From: Opisthorchis felineus
Taxonomy: Eukaryota; Platyhelminthes; Trematoda; Opisthorchiida; Opisthorchiidae
Direction of reading: 5' to 3'
Assembly: GCA_004794785.1 (NCBI GenBank)
Contig: SJOL01006483.1
Coordinates: 681,219 to 745,218 of the forward strand
DNA: 64,000 nt
The translations under genes and the position numbers were made by a program. The notes beneath the pieces were generated by a model. The model had not been told where the DNA came from and did not search any database. It worked only from the letters and a program-made list of their open reading frames with translations. How positions within the stretch are numbered: position 1 is the first letter of the stretch; every line of letters begins with the position of its first letter. This document shows positions 44,081 to 57,527 of this stretch, piece by piece.

Positions 44081-47000
44081 AAATTATAAACTCTATTATC
44101 GCGAACGGTATCGCGGCCTCCTTAGCGCCTATCAGAAAGGGGTTGATTTCTTTGGGGAAACCGCTTTAAATGGCCCCGATGCTGGAAAGCTGCTGTGCTA
44201 GAGTCCTTACGACCAGTTCGCCTCTAGACCTTCTTTGATGCAGCTTATTTCAACTAGGGTCCCTTACTTGTGACTTAGCGGGGGAGCAGCAGTTCGCTGA
44301 AGGGTCCTCGCTGCCTCCCCAAGCGATGCCTCAACATATAAGCTTATTTCCAGGTGCCATAAATCTGTAAGCACCCAATCACTTTGAAAAACTGTTCACG
44401 TTGCAGCCTTATTATCTAACGACCAAACTGTACTTTCAGGGTCATCGTTCTGTGGCGTTTATAGAATTTTACTCCTATCATTTAGATGCCCACTCGCATT
44501 TGTCCGAAAAACTTTGAATCCTACACTGGCCCGTGGGATTTCAATCTGCATGCAATGCAGGGCTGTGTCTAGCGAATGAAGAAAAATTTTTGAAAACTGC
44601 GGTGTTTACAGGGTTACCACTTTTTAGGTATGAATACCGGTGGTTGGCGCATTTTATGCGACTTCTTGGTGGGGTTGAGTTGTTTCAGTGAACAATTTCT
44701 CAAGGTCGGCAAATACCCCAAATGAGGAGAGTCAACTTACCTAGAAATGATCAAAATGAATGTTTCCTTGCGGTAGCCGGAATGTGGAATTTTTCATCGC
44801 CTATGATATAAAATTCGATGAAGAACCTTCATCGGGCTTGCTCCTGTAGGCAAATTTATATCTGATATTCATTCTGCCTTAATAGACGGGTGCAAGTGCG
44901 TGTGTTTCTGCTACACGGGAAGTCATAATTAGAGTCTTAGGCATGATAGTGTAGCGTGGGTGAGCCGACGTAGTACGCTGGAAGGCAACAGATACACAGG
45001 GTTAACTCAGAAACAGCGACACGCGGAGACACAGCAGGCACGACGCACAGATAGGAAGGCAGAACGACCGCGGTGCAGAAACACGAGTATTCGACACCGA
45101 AACCGAAACCGGAACAACGGGTGCAAGTCATGTGATGTACAGAAAAACAGGTCAAGGTCGCTCAGGGGGGTGTACAAGCAGGCCACTCCTTCCTGTCCGG
45201 CGCTCGCGGTGGCTCGTCCGAGATACCTGTAATTGGGAGAGAGAGAGGTGCACACGTAAGGTCATATGTTAAACATGTGTAAGCAGGAACAATCAAGCTT
45301 CAATTGCGTTACAATAGGAATGATCACCACCCTTGACAATCAGTACAAAGGTGCCTGAGCCAATTTTCTTTGGGATACAAGTGTTATTTGTAGAATCGAA
45401 ACTAAAGGGTAAAATATCAGTAGGTTGCCGTAAATTGTGTTTAAGCCGTATGCTAAATTCTGTTCAGCAAACTGCTTGATATTGCTTTGGTGGCAGTAAG
45501 CTGTAGGTACTGGCAGCATTGCTACGGTTTAAAAATGGCATTAAATAATAGGTATTCCGGATTCGAGTTTTGAGAGCTGTCAACTGTCTTGACGTCACAG
45601 ACGTACAATATGAGCTGCCGACCTTCACCAACCACTGAACGTCACTGTGAATCGAGGAAGGCCTCAGGCTGTTAGTAAAAATCACACAAATTTACTTACT
45701 CAGGGCAAATAGTTTGCGTTAATCATGCTATTAGTCTAAAAAACTTAGCTCATATAGACGGTCAATGTGCGGTGCGGGTTCCATTTCACATAGTTAATCT
45801 GTGAGATGCAACTTAAGTGGTTCAAGGAAGACAACTGAACGAACACAGCGCACATGCGTGACAAACATGTGTTTCAGAGTTTTCGAAGCTCCACCACCCT
45901 GCAGGATAAGTTTGGGTCGTTCTCGCCGAACCAGGAATAGTTAACAGTACAGCCAAGAGATGAGACTCTGTTTTATCAAGCGTTTTGACGATCATGTGGG
46001 CTCTGGCAGGAAATTGCGGCGGCTTCCAGGGTGCATGGTGCGAACAGGGTTTTGGTGCACCGAACTGAACGAAAGAAATTAAGTGCTGTTAGTTTATCTA
46101 AAAACCGCTGGTACGTTGTTGTGCAACACGATAGTCTGATTACACCACTCAGTTTGCTTTACAAGGTGAGCTTTTTATGGGTAACATTGTCATAGAGCAG
46201 CGCATCTACGTCACGCTTAGGAAACGGCTTGTGTTTTTGACATGATATCTAAGAGATGTTAGGCCCCAAGAAGTAAGGGACTTCTTAAAAGGTTAGAACC
46301 GAATAGATCGCTTTGTGATCTGATACGTGTGATTCAGCTTGCATTACAGCAAAACCTGGGGACCGGTCATTGTTGTTTTCTTTGTTGTTATTAGAAAGCC
46401 TGAAAACGCGTGAACAGGCCTCAGCTGCTTTGCCGTATGCGCTCGGTGAGGCCCCCACGTCCCAACTTACATCATCTGCATCATCTAGCCTATATATTTT
46501 TGTAGACATCAAAAGTACCCTGCCAATAATTGCGGGACACTCCCTTCGGCAACTACCCAAACAGGTATATATCCTCTAACGGTTCCATTGAAATTCGGGA
46601 GCGCCTTGTGTTTAGGAAGCAACCCTGCGTTTTCGAGTTGTGTCAATGATGTATTCATCGTGTGGGTCTGTTTTCTTTAGGCGCATCGCAGGGCCAAAAA
46701 TCCCAATTAACTTTCACTGCTCTGGTATCAAGGAGAAAGGCTGCAATTGAATGAATTCATCACTTAGCCGGGTCAAGGGATACGTCTCACTTTTTCAATA
46801 CAAGGATGCAGTTACGAGGATAAGGTGTGCTTTATTTAGTCTGCCCGCTATCACTCAGACTACCTGGTACAGTTGAACTCAGTGAAATGATGTTCCGCAG
46901 AAAATGTAGTAGGTGGCCCTAACAACAACAGAATGGTGTTCACTTTCGATGAAGTCCCCATCATGCCTTGTCTCTAATTGGCACTAGTATTCCACTAGTC

Positions 47001-47219
47001 TTGTACTATTATTGTAACATAAACCCACGACTTTCAACTTGCACTTCTCTGGAGCACAAAACGAGAACGCACAATGGTTTCTGGGACTCGTGATGGCTTT
47101 CTTTGCATCGATCCAGGTTGACTTCTTAGCATGGATTTCTTGCAGAACACCTTAAAACCAGACGTGCGATTTCCTTTGAGGCCGGAAAATAGATACCAAG
47201 AATCTTGGGTTATATGCAT

Positions 47220-47402
47220 GCTCACCTTGGGTGCAGCCCTCCGGATCTCACCACACAGCAGACAAGTTCCATTATCACTACTACCAGTGTGATGGAGTAA
47301 GCAATCTCTTGTGCGTCTAGGGTAAGTAGGGCACGTTAGCACGTGATCAAGCCCGAAAAACAACTTCCGTGTGCTGAAACCGCCAACTTTGTTACAATCC
47401 AC
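47220..47402 (-). CDS. Possible exon with Cys-x2-Cys motif, unproved
   Basis: The minus frame reads HVLTCPTYPRRTRDCLLHH and GTCLLCGEIRRAAPK, followed by a consensus donor AAG|GTGAGC at about 47235. An acceptor GTTTCAG lies at about 47375. The CLLCG pattern recalls zinc-binding segments, but no family match can be claimed and no neighbouring exon was found. Confidence 0.25.
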
Positions 47403-50400
47403 TAATATTGATCACCGATGACGGACCATCCGTCACGGAGAGGACAGACGCAGGATTTACCTTCTGAGTTATTTTATAACATTCGTGGTGTGTGGGTTGC
47501 CATCAGCTGTGGCTAGTTATTTTGCTTCCACAAACCCTCAAGAGATAAAGGTGGTGGAGCGGAAACAGATATAGGGGGGTGTTCCCTGCTTCGGTAAACT
47601 GGAATCCGACGATCACCCTTATGGATGAAAAACGGCCTTGGGAAAAATCTAGTAATGAAGCTTGTACTATACTGAATGGAATAGCACCTAAATACCTAGC
47701 AAACGAAAGAGCGTATGGAAACCACACCGCTTGTTCGAGTAGAAACGTGCATATGCCAGAACAAGTGCTAACTGTTTGGCAGCACATTTTGGTGTGTACC
47801 AGAAACTACAAGTCCGTTAACATACATTTATCTCCTCTTGTTAGTCCTGATACGATGGCATTGCAACCTCGGGGGTTGTGGCCCCAGGTGTCTCGAAAAC
47901 AAGTAAAAGCACATGTGCAGCCATTCGGCAGGCCACAGAGTGGCCGCCAACGTTCAGGATCTCATTTTGGTCACAGTGACGCGATATATGCAATTCATAT
48001 TCTCACTTGAGTCACTCAAGGTGTCACCGCACCTTCTGTACCGCATACACAACATTGTCAGAGTTGTGCACTGGTTTTTGAGCGTCCTTCAAACAGTCAT
48101 TGGTCAATTGCCGAAGCGAACCCTCCTGAAGTGTGTGTACGCAGTTATGTCAGATTACCATGTGCTCACTCAAAAGAGCAGGTTAACAGTTTAGGAAGTG
48201 GTTTTATATGTGCTCAACCTCCAAACCGGAGCCCTTCTGAAACGATGACTTCTCAATCAGTTCCAAACTTTTTCCAATATCATGAGAGGCCTTCACTCAG
48301 GCAGCCAGTAAACGTGTAACCACGTAACCTGGATTACGTGGCTGGAGGACGAGTGGCGCCATTAGGTAAGTACCCGTTAATCATGCTGCTAATCAGCCGT
48401 TTTGACCAAACGACTAGGTTACTGATCAATTTGCATTCAATATGGAAACTTTTAATGTTAAAACACAGAGTAGTGCACATATGTGTTGTTCATCCGCCGT
48501 TTCTAAACATTTTGGTTTTGATAATAATGCGCTTGTCATAGTCCAGGTGCTTACAATTGTTCTGAAATCACCAATATTCGCAGAAGGGTCGGTGATCCGC
48601 AGAAAGTTTTAGTAATGCTCACAGTTTCCACAGAAAATTTTGGGATCCGTTAAAAAAGCTAGCCAAATGTGCCCATGTTACGTAAACAGTTCCTGAAGTT
48701 GTGCGGTGGTTGAAGCTTGTAGTATTAATCATAACCTGTTGTTTATAGACCTGGTTTCGGAAAAGCAACGGTACACTCCGACATCGAGCGCCTGACCTGC
48801 CTGTTTGGGGGCCTATTTTCCGATGACGAACTAAGTAACAGTCTTCATATGTGAACTAAGCATTCGAACAAACCACCCTGTTGGGATGGAAGAGAAATTG
48901 CGCCTGCACTCTATCGAACGGTGAAAAAGCCAACAGGCCTGCGAATTGCAACGGGTCTATGGAGTGATCAAGTACTCTGTGAACAGAGCTCGGCGAGCTG
49001 AGGCTAACATCTTCCAGCGTATTGTTGGGTTGGTAGACCGCTGGGACAGACGACACAACAAACTAACCAACACTAACACATACAGGTGGAGACATTTTTC
49101 GCTCTGCAAGTGAAACATGAGCAATGGTTACGCAAGGCAAAACCTACCCGATTTGTAGTTGAAACTGACGGATCCGTCCAACTCTGCAGTCTTTGGTTCA
49201 CAAGTACCCAGTGAGCACAAGAAGCACAGACTCGCGGGACTACAGACTGCGATTTATTTAGTAGGCTAGAAGCCTATAAAAAGTTGATGAAGTTGAATGT
49301 ATGAACAGGACCTCGGTCTTACTCCAACCGCGCTGTACTGTATAAAACTGTGAAATAAAGTGATGCACCCTTTACCACCTTGGGCTCCTTAAAGCAGAAA
49401 AGGATTTAAGATGCATTTGACGAAGTTACGGACAAAGGATAACTTTCTATGGTCTAAAAACACAGGCATTAGGATTAAATCTCGGAAGATGCTTTCTAAC
49501 AAATGAACTCTGAAATCAGTGGTGTATGATTATCATTCACGTTCGTTCAAGTGTTGTTTGTGGGCCAGTCGCCAAGTTTGGTAATGCTTCAAGCTAATCG
49601 CTCCCAGGATGAAGAGTTTTGGCCTGTCACGCTGGGTTGTTCATCATAAAATCAAAGGTGATGTCATTTATATGTTCAGCGACAGTTATCCGTATTTTGG
49701 CTGTGTGGTATACGCCCAAGTCATGCATAGAATCAGTAGAAATACCAACGTGAAGAAAATTTACTCGTCCGTTGTGATCGGCTTCACTGTGAGCTAGAGG
49801 TTACGGTGAACTAAAATGAAGCTGTTTAATAGTCGGCTGGGTTGATTTCATTAGTGAAAAGTGCAAACAGTTTGTCTGCATTCTGGCATGAGTTTTTAAT
49901 GCGCAAATTAGCTGTCAGTTTTTAACTCTACTCACGAATAGGTTTTCCAGGATTTGATTCGAAATTGGTCTTATCGCAGTTCAGCCTGCTGATATGTATC
50001 AGTGTTAAAGCTAAGGAGGACACTGTGCGTGCAAAACGGTGAAATTCTCTTAGGCCCGCGGTTGAAATGGGTACATATTTAATAATTCATTCGATACAGT
50101 CACCGTTAGAGTCTACTGCTTCAGTGTATAGTAGGCTAGTCCATAGCAATGCAACATCGTGAGGGAACAAGTAATGGTTGATCATTTTTAGATCACTGAG
50201 ATAGTTAACGGACTAAGAGTAACGTTTAGACGATGAGTCCACGCATCTTCAATTTATTGAAGCGGCCTAGCCGATAATTTGGCCAATCCACTGCGAGCAA
50301 TACTGAGGTTATACTTCCTCCTGGTTCTGGCAAACGGTTTACCGATCCAAACCGGTCTACACAGAACGGATTCCGACATTTGCGTATCACTTCTCAACGT

Positions 50401-53400
50401 GTCAGTAAAAACGGCTGACCGTCAATTAATCCCCAGTGAGCGATCCTACCATTTTTCGAGTGTTATACTGATCGCTTGCAGTGAAAGCCTAACAGGTTGG
50501 ATATCGAAGCGTCTGCCCCGAAGATGAATGGCTCATGGTGTGTGAAGTGTACGAACACTTCATTGGTATTTGATAGCATATGCGAGTTTACTTTCACTGA
50601 GCGTTTGATAGTTTTTTCTATTTCTAATCAGGTCTGCCAATTAGTACTTTACAGGCTTCCTTTTGAGATTTAGGATCGCCTGACTGGTATCACGACGCAA
50701 CACCTCGTTTCCAAACCAGTCAACAAAAAGAACTGGTTTGAAGCATAGAGTTTATTTCCTTTTCATGAGTTCCCGCTGTAAAAACCCTTTCCAAGATTCG
50801 AAACCGGGTCGAAGCCAACTTGACCTAGTTTTAGACTTTTTGGTGCTAACCTGTGCACCACTTGCCAATAGAATCCCTCGGACTACTCAAGATCGATATG
50901 CGCATGGATGAACTTGTAAATGTATGTGCGTCCACCAAGCTTGGTGATGATCAAACGGACTGCTGTGGAATTGACAATTTGTTTCGCCTAGGACTTTTAA
51001 CTTGAGGAAGCTTGGATATTAGTGAGGAAATCAAAGTTTCGTAACCGGTTTGGTTTTATCTTACTCTTGTTGCCAGAAGTTTTTTCTCACATGTGACGTC
51101 CCAAGTGTGTCTTTTTGGTAGATATTAACATTCACACAGATCTATTTCTGTGTAAATTTTGCTGTAGCTCCATAAAGGTACCGCGATTAGAAAGCCGGTT
51201 TGTGTGTGAAAATTCTACTGTAAGCTAAATCATGTGACTGTGTTGGTGGAGCGCGGGGATATAGTGTGAGCAAATTCGTGAGATCCACTACTTATTCTAT
51301 AGCATCATTTGATACACTAAAAGTTTACGATGGATGTTGAGCAATATAATAGTGTAACTTCTCCTGGTACCGCCTTGTTCGACGGGCTTACGGAACAATA
51401 TCACGAAAGGCTTCCACAAAAACTCCGCTGACTGAATAACATGTTCACTTTCGAGTTTCGCTGTGCTACACAATAGTACGAACCCTGTTTACTATATTGT
51501 ATAAAATCACTGCGGATGATAAAGCGAACCAAGAGATAGGCTTCCTGGATCTTTGCACCATCTATGTAGTTAGCCTTTCAGCGCAAATGCTTCGCTATCT
51601 ATAGAACAAGGCTGTTACTAAGCTTTTGCTGCAGCTACCTGGCACTGTACTTTATAAATGGCAGTCACTACTGTGGGTTGTCCTATATGTAAAAACGTTC
51701 GGGTGGCCCACCATGCTATCTGCCTATCTTCTTGAATATTCAAAAATACTATATACACCTCTGGATGTAATATTTGAATGTAAAGTGCGTGAAGCGCAGA
51801 AAGCCGTCGCGGTGGAATGAACTTTATTGGCGAATGCAACAGCACTAATAAGAGTAAGTTACGTGGGCGTCGGCTAGCACTGGCTGGTTTCTCACGCCGT
51901 TTGTCCGATGAATCCGGTAGTTCACTAAAAAAATCAGGTAGAAAAGAGACTCAGTAGTTTTCAAAGATCCACGCTTTTTTATCGTCATTATCTTGCACAT
52001 ACAACACAGTGAAGTTGGACAGAAGGTCCACCAAATTCGCTTATCTTCAATATCGTCGTCCCGATCCACAACAGCAAAGTGATTAGACTTACTAATTCTT
52101 AACCCCGTAGCCGCTTATGTTTTCGTGGGACAATCATTTTCCACACACATCAATCTCCCCTTCTTCCAGATAAAACCTTAAGCCAAATATGAGGTATCCT
52201 CACATTTTCATACTTACGCATACACATGAAACGCTTGTTCACTCATACTGGCTCATTCTTCTGCGGTGATGTTGCCACTTGAATTACCACGTGCTCTGCG
52301 AACTGTAATAGTCATTTTTGCTAGCTCGGTCATCTTCTCGAATCGCCACGGAACATCCCTCTCTGTTGTACGCAAGTCTTGATGTGCAAATTAGGGACAC
52401 CCCACATAAGTGAGGGGCAAGTCAAAATCGTTCAACAAACGCAGATCTATCTTCGATCGGATTAGTGGGTGACCAGTAGGGACTCAGATGCGCTAATATA
52501 GCGGACTGAGAGTTGTTATCTAAGGAAGCATTTTCTAAGAGCGAATGCCACGGAACACTACCCCGTACAATAACCAGTATGGCAACACTTTCAACTTCTC
52601 TACCGACGACATCGTTTGCTCGTGTAGACCCTCGTCGAGCAATAACGCACAAGTAGTACGCAGGATCTTTGCTACTTGCCGTAACGGCACGCGTTCGCAT
52701 CCCATCACCGAATTGACCCAATGTCTTCTCAAAACAATTCTTCCGTCCTCTGCTTGTAGTTGAAGAATTCTCAAAATGTTGCTTTGTCTGACCCAGAATT
52801 ACAGTCGTCGGATAATTATTTCAAAAATTGACGTTTCAGAATCAGAATCATTTATACTGTGTTGTTCTACATGTGGCATCAGTATCATCAACGTGAACAT
52901 GATCCAGTTACGTGAATTTGCTTACCACGCAGATAAACACTCATATGTTGATCAGCTGCGAAGTGTTCAGTCAGCTCACAGACCCCAGCTTTCTTAGTGT
53001 GTCTCTCCGCAAAACAATACGCAAGCTGGCACCGCAGTGATGACCACTCGTTGAGTCACTTTTGCCTTTTAGCGAAGTCTCAAATTTTTACGCTTCTCAC
53101 GTGGTCAGAAACGGTTCCTTGAAGGAGGCGAAAATAACTAGTCGTATAATCAAAACAGGATCCGATTGCTGATTCCGCTGCAGCCCTTCTCTTCAAATTG
53201 GCTGACAGTATTGCAAGTAGGTATGGGCACGCCGTCCATATTGATCTTCTATAATCACAGAGCATGTTAATAATGATAAACCTACTTGAGATCCACAGTT
53301 TACGGCTCAAGTAACAAACAACGGTAAAGTTTGATGGACTCAGCAGGACATTGCAAGAGAAAACTGCGGTCCTATTGTAGGTCAATGGAGTTCACTAGGG

Positions 53401-55798
53401 AAATTAATATCAGCTGAGGACACAAAGCGCAGCTATCGTATGCCGGACAAAAAGCAGTCATGTGCGTTCTGGTGAACGGAAAAGCATGAAAGCAGGGGCT
53501 CATTCATCTGTTTACGTCAAACAAACATCCCATTTCCGAATGGTGGTCAGAGAACCACCGGTCCGTGGGTTTCGTTTTGTATTTGATTTTTCGCACATGT
53601 GCAGCATCGATCTTAAGTGTGTCTACCTGTATTGCCCGAGCATTTGAGAGCTTGAGTTCACTCAACTCAAGATGACCGAATAAAAGATGGATTAGAATGA
53701 ATGATAAATTCATATAACGATGTGACTATTTATTTTAAAGCAAAATCCTGTTACCTCTGTATCAGATATCAACGGTGCGTGTTGAGTTGGTTGTTGACGA
53801 TGAGCTGAGCCATCAGTTTGCAAGGACTAACGTGACTTTTGGTAAACTTGAATAACGAATATGGAAAAAGCGGATCCTACGGCTGAAAACCGAACCGTGC
53901 CTGCAAGCAACAGTTATACCTCTCTTACCGTATGGTAGTGAAACAGTGATCATGTATTGCCGTAATCCGCCACCCAAAAAACGTTTACACGCAGTACTGG
54001 ACAAGCATACTGCTCATCAACTGAACTGAAAGGGTGCCCGACAAGAAAGTTCTCTAGCGGATATAATGCGACAGAATGGACTTACTTGAAACCTTCAGAA
54101 TTTATTCACGGAACCGGGAAGAAGAGGATTCTGGTATGAAAAATTGATCACAAGAAGCGGAATTCGGGCAAACAGGAACAATGTGGTCAAACGTTTTGAA
54201 TGCAGTAGGTATCGATTTCATCAGGCGAGAGTCTTGAAAGAGGACTTGATGGCATGGAGCTACATGATGAGTTGATATCAGTTAGCTTGATGTCCAACAC
54301 CTTCGATTCGAAGGGCTGGAGTGGATAAGATGCAGAGGTCACTTGGTAGCAGTTGAACCTGGTGACATGCCCAGCAGTAGTTTCAGCGACTGCGTCCATT
54401 TTTCTGCTGATCGCCTTTAACTTACTCGCGAACATGAATGTGCAGGGATCCGTCGGCTTTTGAAGATCTTGCTTGAGACTCTCACACTTGGCTTTAGGTT
54501 TTTACTTTTTCTCATTTTCGGCCCGCAGTCGGTAAACCTGAATTCATCCCCGATCTGCCATGGGCCAGAATGGGATTACATCTAAGGATTGCCTTTCCCT
54601 AAACTATGCCAGCGGAAAGACACTGATGCATTCCTACTGAGCGATATATTTAGTGGCTTCAGTTGAAAGTCACTGCTGAACTGCCGTTCAAACTCGTTTG
54701 AGAACCAAACGACCACCACTACTGCTTCTACCTGAAGAACCCAGAACTCCTGGAACCGCAGCCAGCGCGCATGGTTGTATAGGCCCATCTACCACAATAT
54801 TCCCGAAACAGACCTACAATCTCATGGCTTCCGTTATTGTGATCGATAAAAAGACATCTGATAAAACTCATCCTGTTCCGATTAGGATCATGAGAAGCAT
54901 TGTCAAAGCCACAGACTTGGGATGGCAGACCACACAAGCTTCTCACGGGTGTTAAATCACCAGTGTTTGCGGCAGTATGCTGAAGAGCAACATGACACAA
55001 TTTGCTGCAGTGCCAACAAAATAGTTGTGGGACAGGTAGAATGCACGCTCACATCACTCTCGTTTGAACAATTGTCCTCCTATCCTGGTGCAATCATTCT
55101 GGTGATATGACAATGCGTTCGATAACTGTGAATGGTCGTACGACAATGCCCCAGATCTGGAACACAGCCTGGTAAGAAAGGTAACTTTGACAAGTACGAT
55201 GTGATAGAAGTGTTCAATCAAAAGCTCCGATTTGTGTTATAGGTAACTGATTTTATTCACTAATCTATTTTTTACCGTCCGTCTTTTTATGACTTCAGTA
55301 ATATGTAAGTCCTTCAATCAGCCATCCATTCTTTGGTTTATTCCTTTATCTCACGTAAGCGAAGATGATAACATAGACTGGTTTATTCACAAACGGTTGG
55401 TGTGTCAGTTATTAGAAGTTGAGCAACTTGTGATTGATAATAATTACTTTTGTGGTAAAAATATGCATGGTAAATGTATACTTTGGTAGCCCGCATTGGC
55501 TGTTTCCAACAGAAAACTCTGGACTCCCCAGCTGAAGAAAAATTAGATTCAGAACGTTACCGCAGCCATAAAAGTTGGTCTTTAGCGCAAAGAACGATCC
55601 TGATTCCAGGTATTCTTGGCGCCACTAGGTAAAATTAGCGACACCATCTTTTTTATCGGCTGGTGATGAGTCATTGTGGAACGCCACCTAAGCAACCAAA
55701 TGCATTTCTTTGATGTGCACCATATCTGAGTCTATCACTTGAGCAGAATCCTGGAACGATCGTAACTGCCGTGTCGTTTAAATTTTCTTTGTTTTCAG

Positions 55799-55913
55799 GT
55801 TTCGCAGCATATCGCCTGGCTTCTACAGGAAAGCTTATGGGATACTCTTGGTCCACAATTGTACTCAAGAGCCGCCGTCCTTGAATATTCGTGGACGGAT
55901 GAGTACCGTTCAG
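55799..55913 (+). CDS. Rab GTPase-like exon, orphan
   Basis: A strong acceptor (AATTTTCTTTGTTTTCAG) and donor CAG|GTAAAT bound 115 nt. Read from its second base it gives FRSISPGFYRKAYGILLV and then HNCTQEPPSLNIRG. This matches the Rab block FRSI-x3-(F/Y)-(Y/F)-R-x-A-x-G-(I/V)-L-L-V-(Y)-D-x-T-x3-S-F-x-N-(I/V)-R-x-W, which follows the DTAGQE switch II motif. It departs at the conserved Asp (Asn here), at SF (SL) and at the final Trp (Arg). No exon with the P-loop, DTAGQ or GNKxD motif was found nearby, so it may be a decayed duplicate or part of a gene with distant exons. Large EF-hand Rab proteins (RASEF, CRACR2A) are one thought. A second frame is also open. Confidence 0.5.
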
Positions 55914-55972
55914 GTAAATTTAGCCAAACAATACTCTGACACTCACCCAACAAGCCTTTAGTGTATGCACAG

Positions 55973-56143
55973 TTGGAAGTAGATGATAATGCTATCCCGC
56001 CAGAATGTTTCACTAGTGACTTGTACTCAGATCCTCCGGAAAACGTTTGTACCTATGAATGGAATGGTTCCATTCATACCCTCCACTTCTCTCAAGTGCG
56101 TGATGCCAGGAAGTCACATTTTGGTACTGGGTATATTCATTAG
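55973..56143 (+). CDS. Possible exon following the Rab-like exon
   Basis: After a 59-nt gap, acceptor GCACAG leads in matching phase to LEVDDNAIPPECFTSDLYS and onward to a TAG at 56141. The Rab family would show GNKxD here and it does not, so either this is not the partner exon or the copy is degenerate. Confidence 0.2.
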   Translation: MEVDDNAIPPECFTSDLYSDPPENVCTYEWNGSIHTLHFSQVRDARKSHFGTGYIH

Positions 56144-57085
56144 CCTGGGTGGCCACAGATTTGCGGCTGCCAAAATTATGAGCATCGGTTACAGTGCTCC
56201 TGACTGGATAACACACGGATAACGCATGTTGTAAGCCCCGTTGTCATTCCTGAAGAAGACTACCTAAATTTGGACAGCCGAAACACCAATGAGGAATTCC
56301 TTCTATTTGTCTTTATCAAATACTAAGATTTTCACAACACGCAGCTCGTGCGCAAACTAACTGAAGGTTACAAAGATTGGGGTGAAGCGCCTTGCGGGAT
56401 GAAAAATACACAAAACAAACTCCGGTCCTAGATCATGTGGCATTTTTTGATGGATCTCCATAGAAAATTTCACTGCTAAAATCACTCACGATCGGTAAGA
56501 CACACGTAACCTTGCAACTAAATGCTCATTACTCAAGGAGGATATTGCGTCCACAATAAAGCCTTGAATTTTTAAAACCACATTGACATTGTGCATACTC
56601 ACACATGATATTTATATCGGTTCTTCCCTCTGATCGTAACACTACACGAGTATTCAGTAGATTATCCCGAATTTAAAGAGGTGAAACCGGACGGAAAAAC
56701 AGGAATAACGGGTGGTCATAACAGCATTACACGCACCACATCACGTTCTACAATGATGAATAAATATATTGAGATACGCTGATTGGGGAGCCACGTGCTA
56801 TTAACTTATCACTTGGGATTCCCTACTGTTAATGGAGAATGAGTGAGTTTACCGAAGTAACTGGAATGAACAAATTCGAGTTTCCCAGAGTTGACTGCAC
56901 CCAAATGCACAAACAGGACATATTTTTGAGGCAGTCTGCTCCTCTTCAAGAGACTGGCAAGACAAAACTCTGAATTCTATCGAACTGAAATCTAACGCGC
57001 CTCCGTAGGGGGAACCCGCCTGAAGTGTAGGATGACAGGTTTTCGTCACTTCTTCCGGGGAAAACCCTTTAGTAAGATATTAAAC

Positions 57086-57091
57086 TTTATT
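57086..57091 (-). terminator. AATAAA polyadenylation signal of the BRCA1-type gene
   Basis: A minus-strand AATAAA lies 276 nt downstream of the BRCT-frame stop codon, in a T/A-rich context. It is the first such hexamer I noticed after the stop. Confidence 0.55.
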
Positions 57092-57366
57092 GCACGTAGC
57101 TGGTGCGGTCAACCCAATAATAACGTAAGGCACTAGAAAGGGGTGATTTAATAGAGGTAGAAATTAAATTAATGGTCGAATCTGGGACGCAATTTAGGAG
57201 AACCTGATAGGAAGTCAGAATGGTCTTGGAGAGAGGAACGGAAGGATACATGCATGAACTGTACAAAATAATTAGACTGTTTATCAAATGGAAAGATCTG
57301 TGAAAGAGGATAGAGACGAAGCTCGTTACGATGGAAAACCAAGCAATCAAAAATTAACAGTATCTA

Positions 57367-57527
57367 TCACTGGGGACGATTCCTAGTGCTCAGCGGAGCT
57401 GCTGGCTGCTCACCTGGTGCCGGACAGATTCGATAGGTTTGGCTGATTGGGATGCGTCGGAACAACGAGATGCAATTCAGCATCCAATCAACACTAATTA
57501 TCGGGAATCCACGGATGCGGTAGACCT
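57367..57527 (-). CDS. BRCA1: BRCT exon d (BRCT2 end, stop codon)
   Basis: Acceptor GCATTTCTTCCAG, 161 nt from phase 1 to TGA at 57369-57367. It reads VYRIRGFPIISVDWMLNCIS and FRRIPISQTYRICP, then a 20-residue tail. The Trp of VDWML is the conserved BRCT2 residue. Confidence 0.92.

Larger units (their letters stand above)
42100..55790. other. Long intergenic stretch, no gene proved
   Basis: Nothing here could be tied to a known family. Candidates with weak support are listed separately (43.65-44.05 and 47.03-47.40 kb). Other open frames (47579-48010 +, 50279-50527 +, 52422-52774 -) overlap in several frames and have no convincing splice signals. Confidence 0.35.

Noticed and set aside
46285..46560. 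Minus ORF with RLDDADD and a GTAAGT
   Set aside because: A donor-like site alone; no acceptor, no family and low-complexity surroundings.
52422..52774. Overlapping minus ORFs that look protein-like
   Set aside because: Several frames are open at once in a GC-richer patch; no domain and no splice framing.
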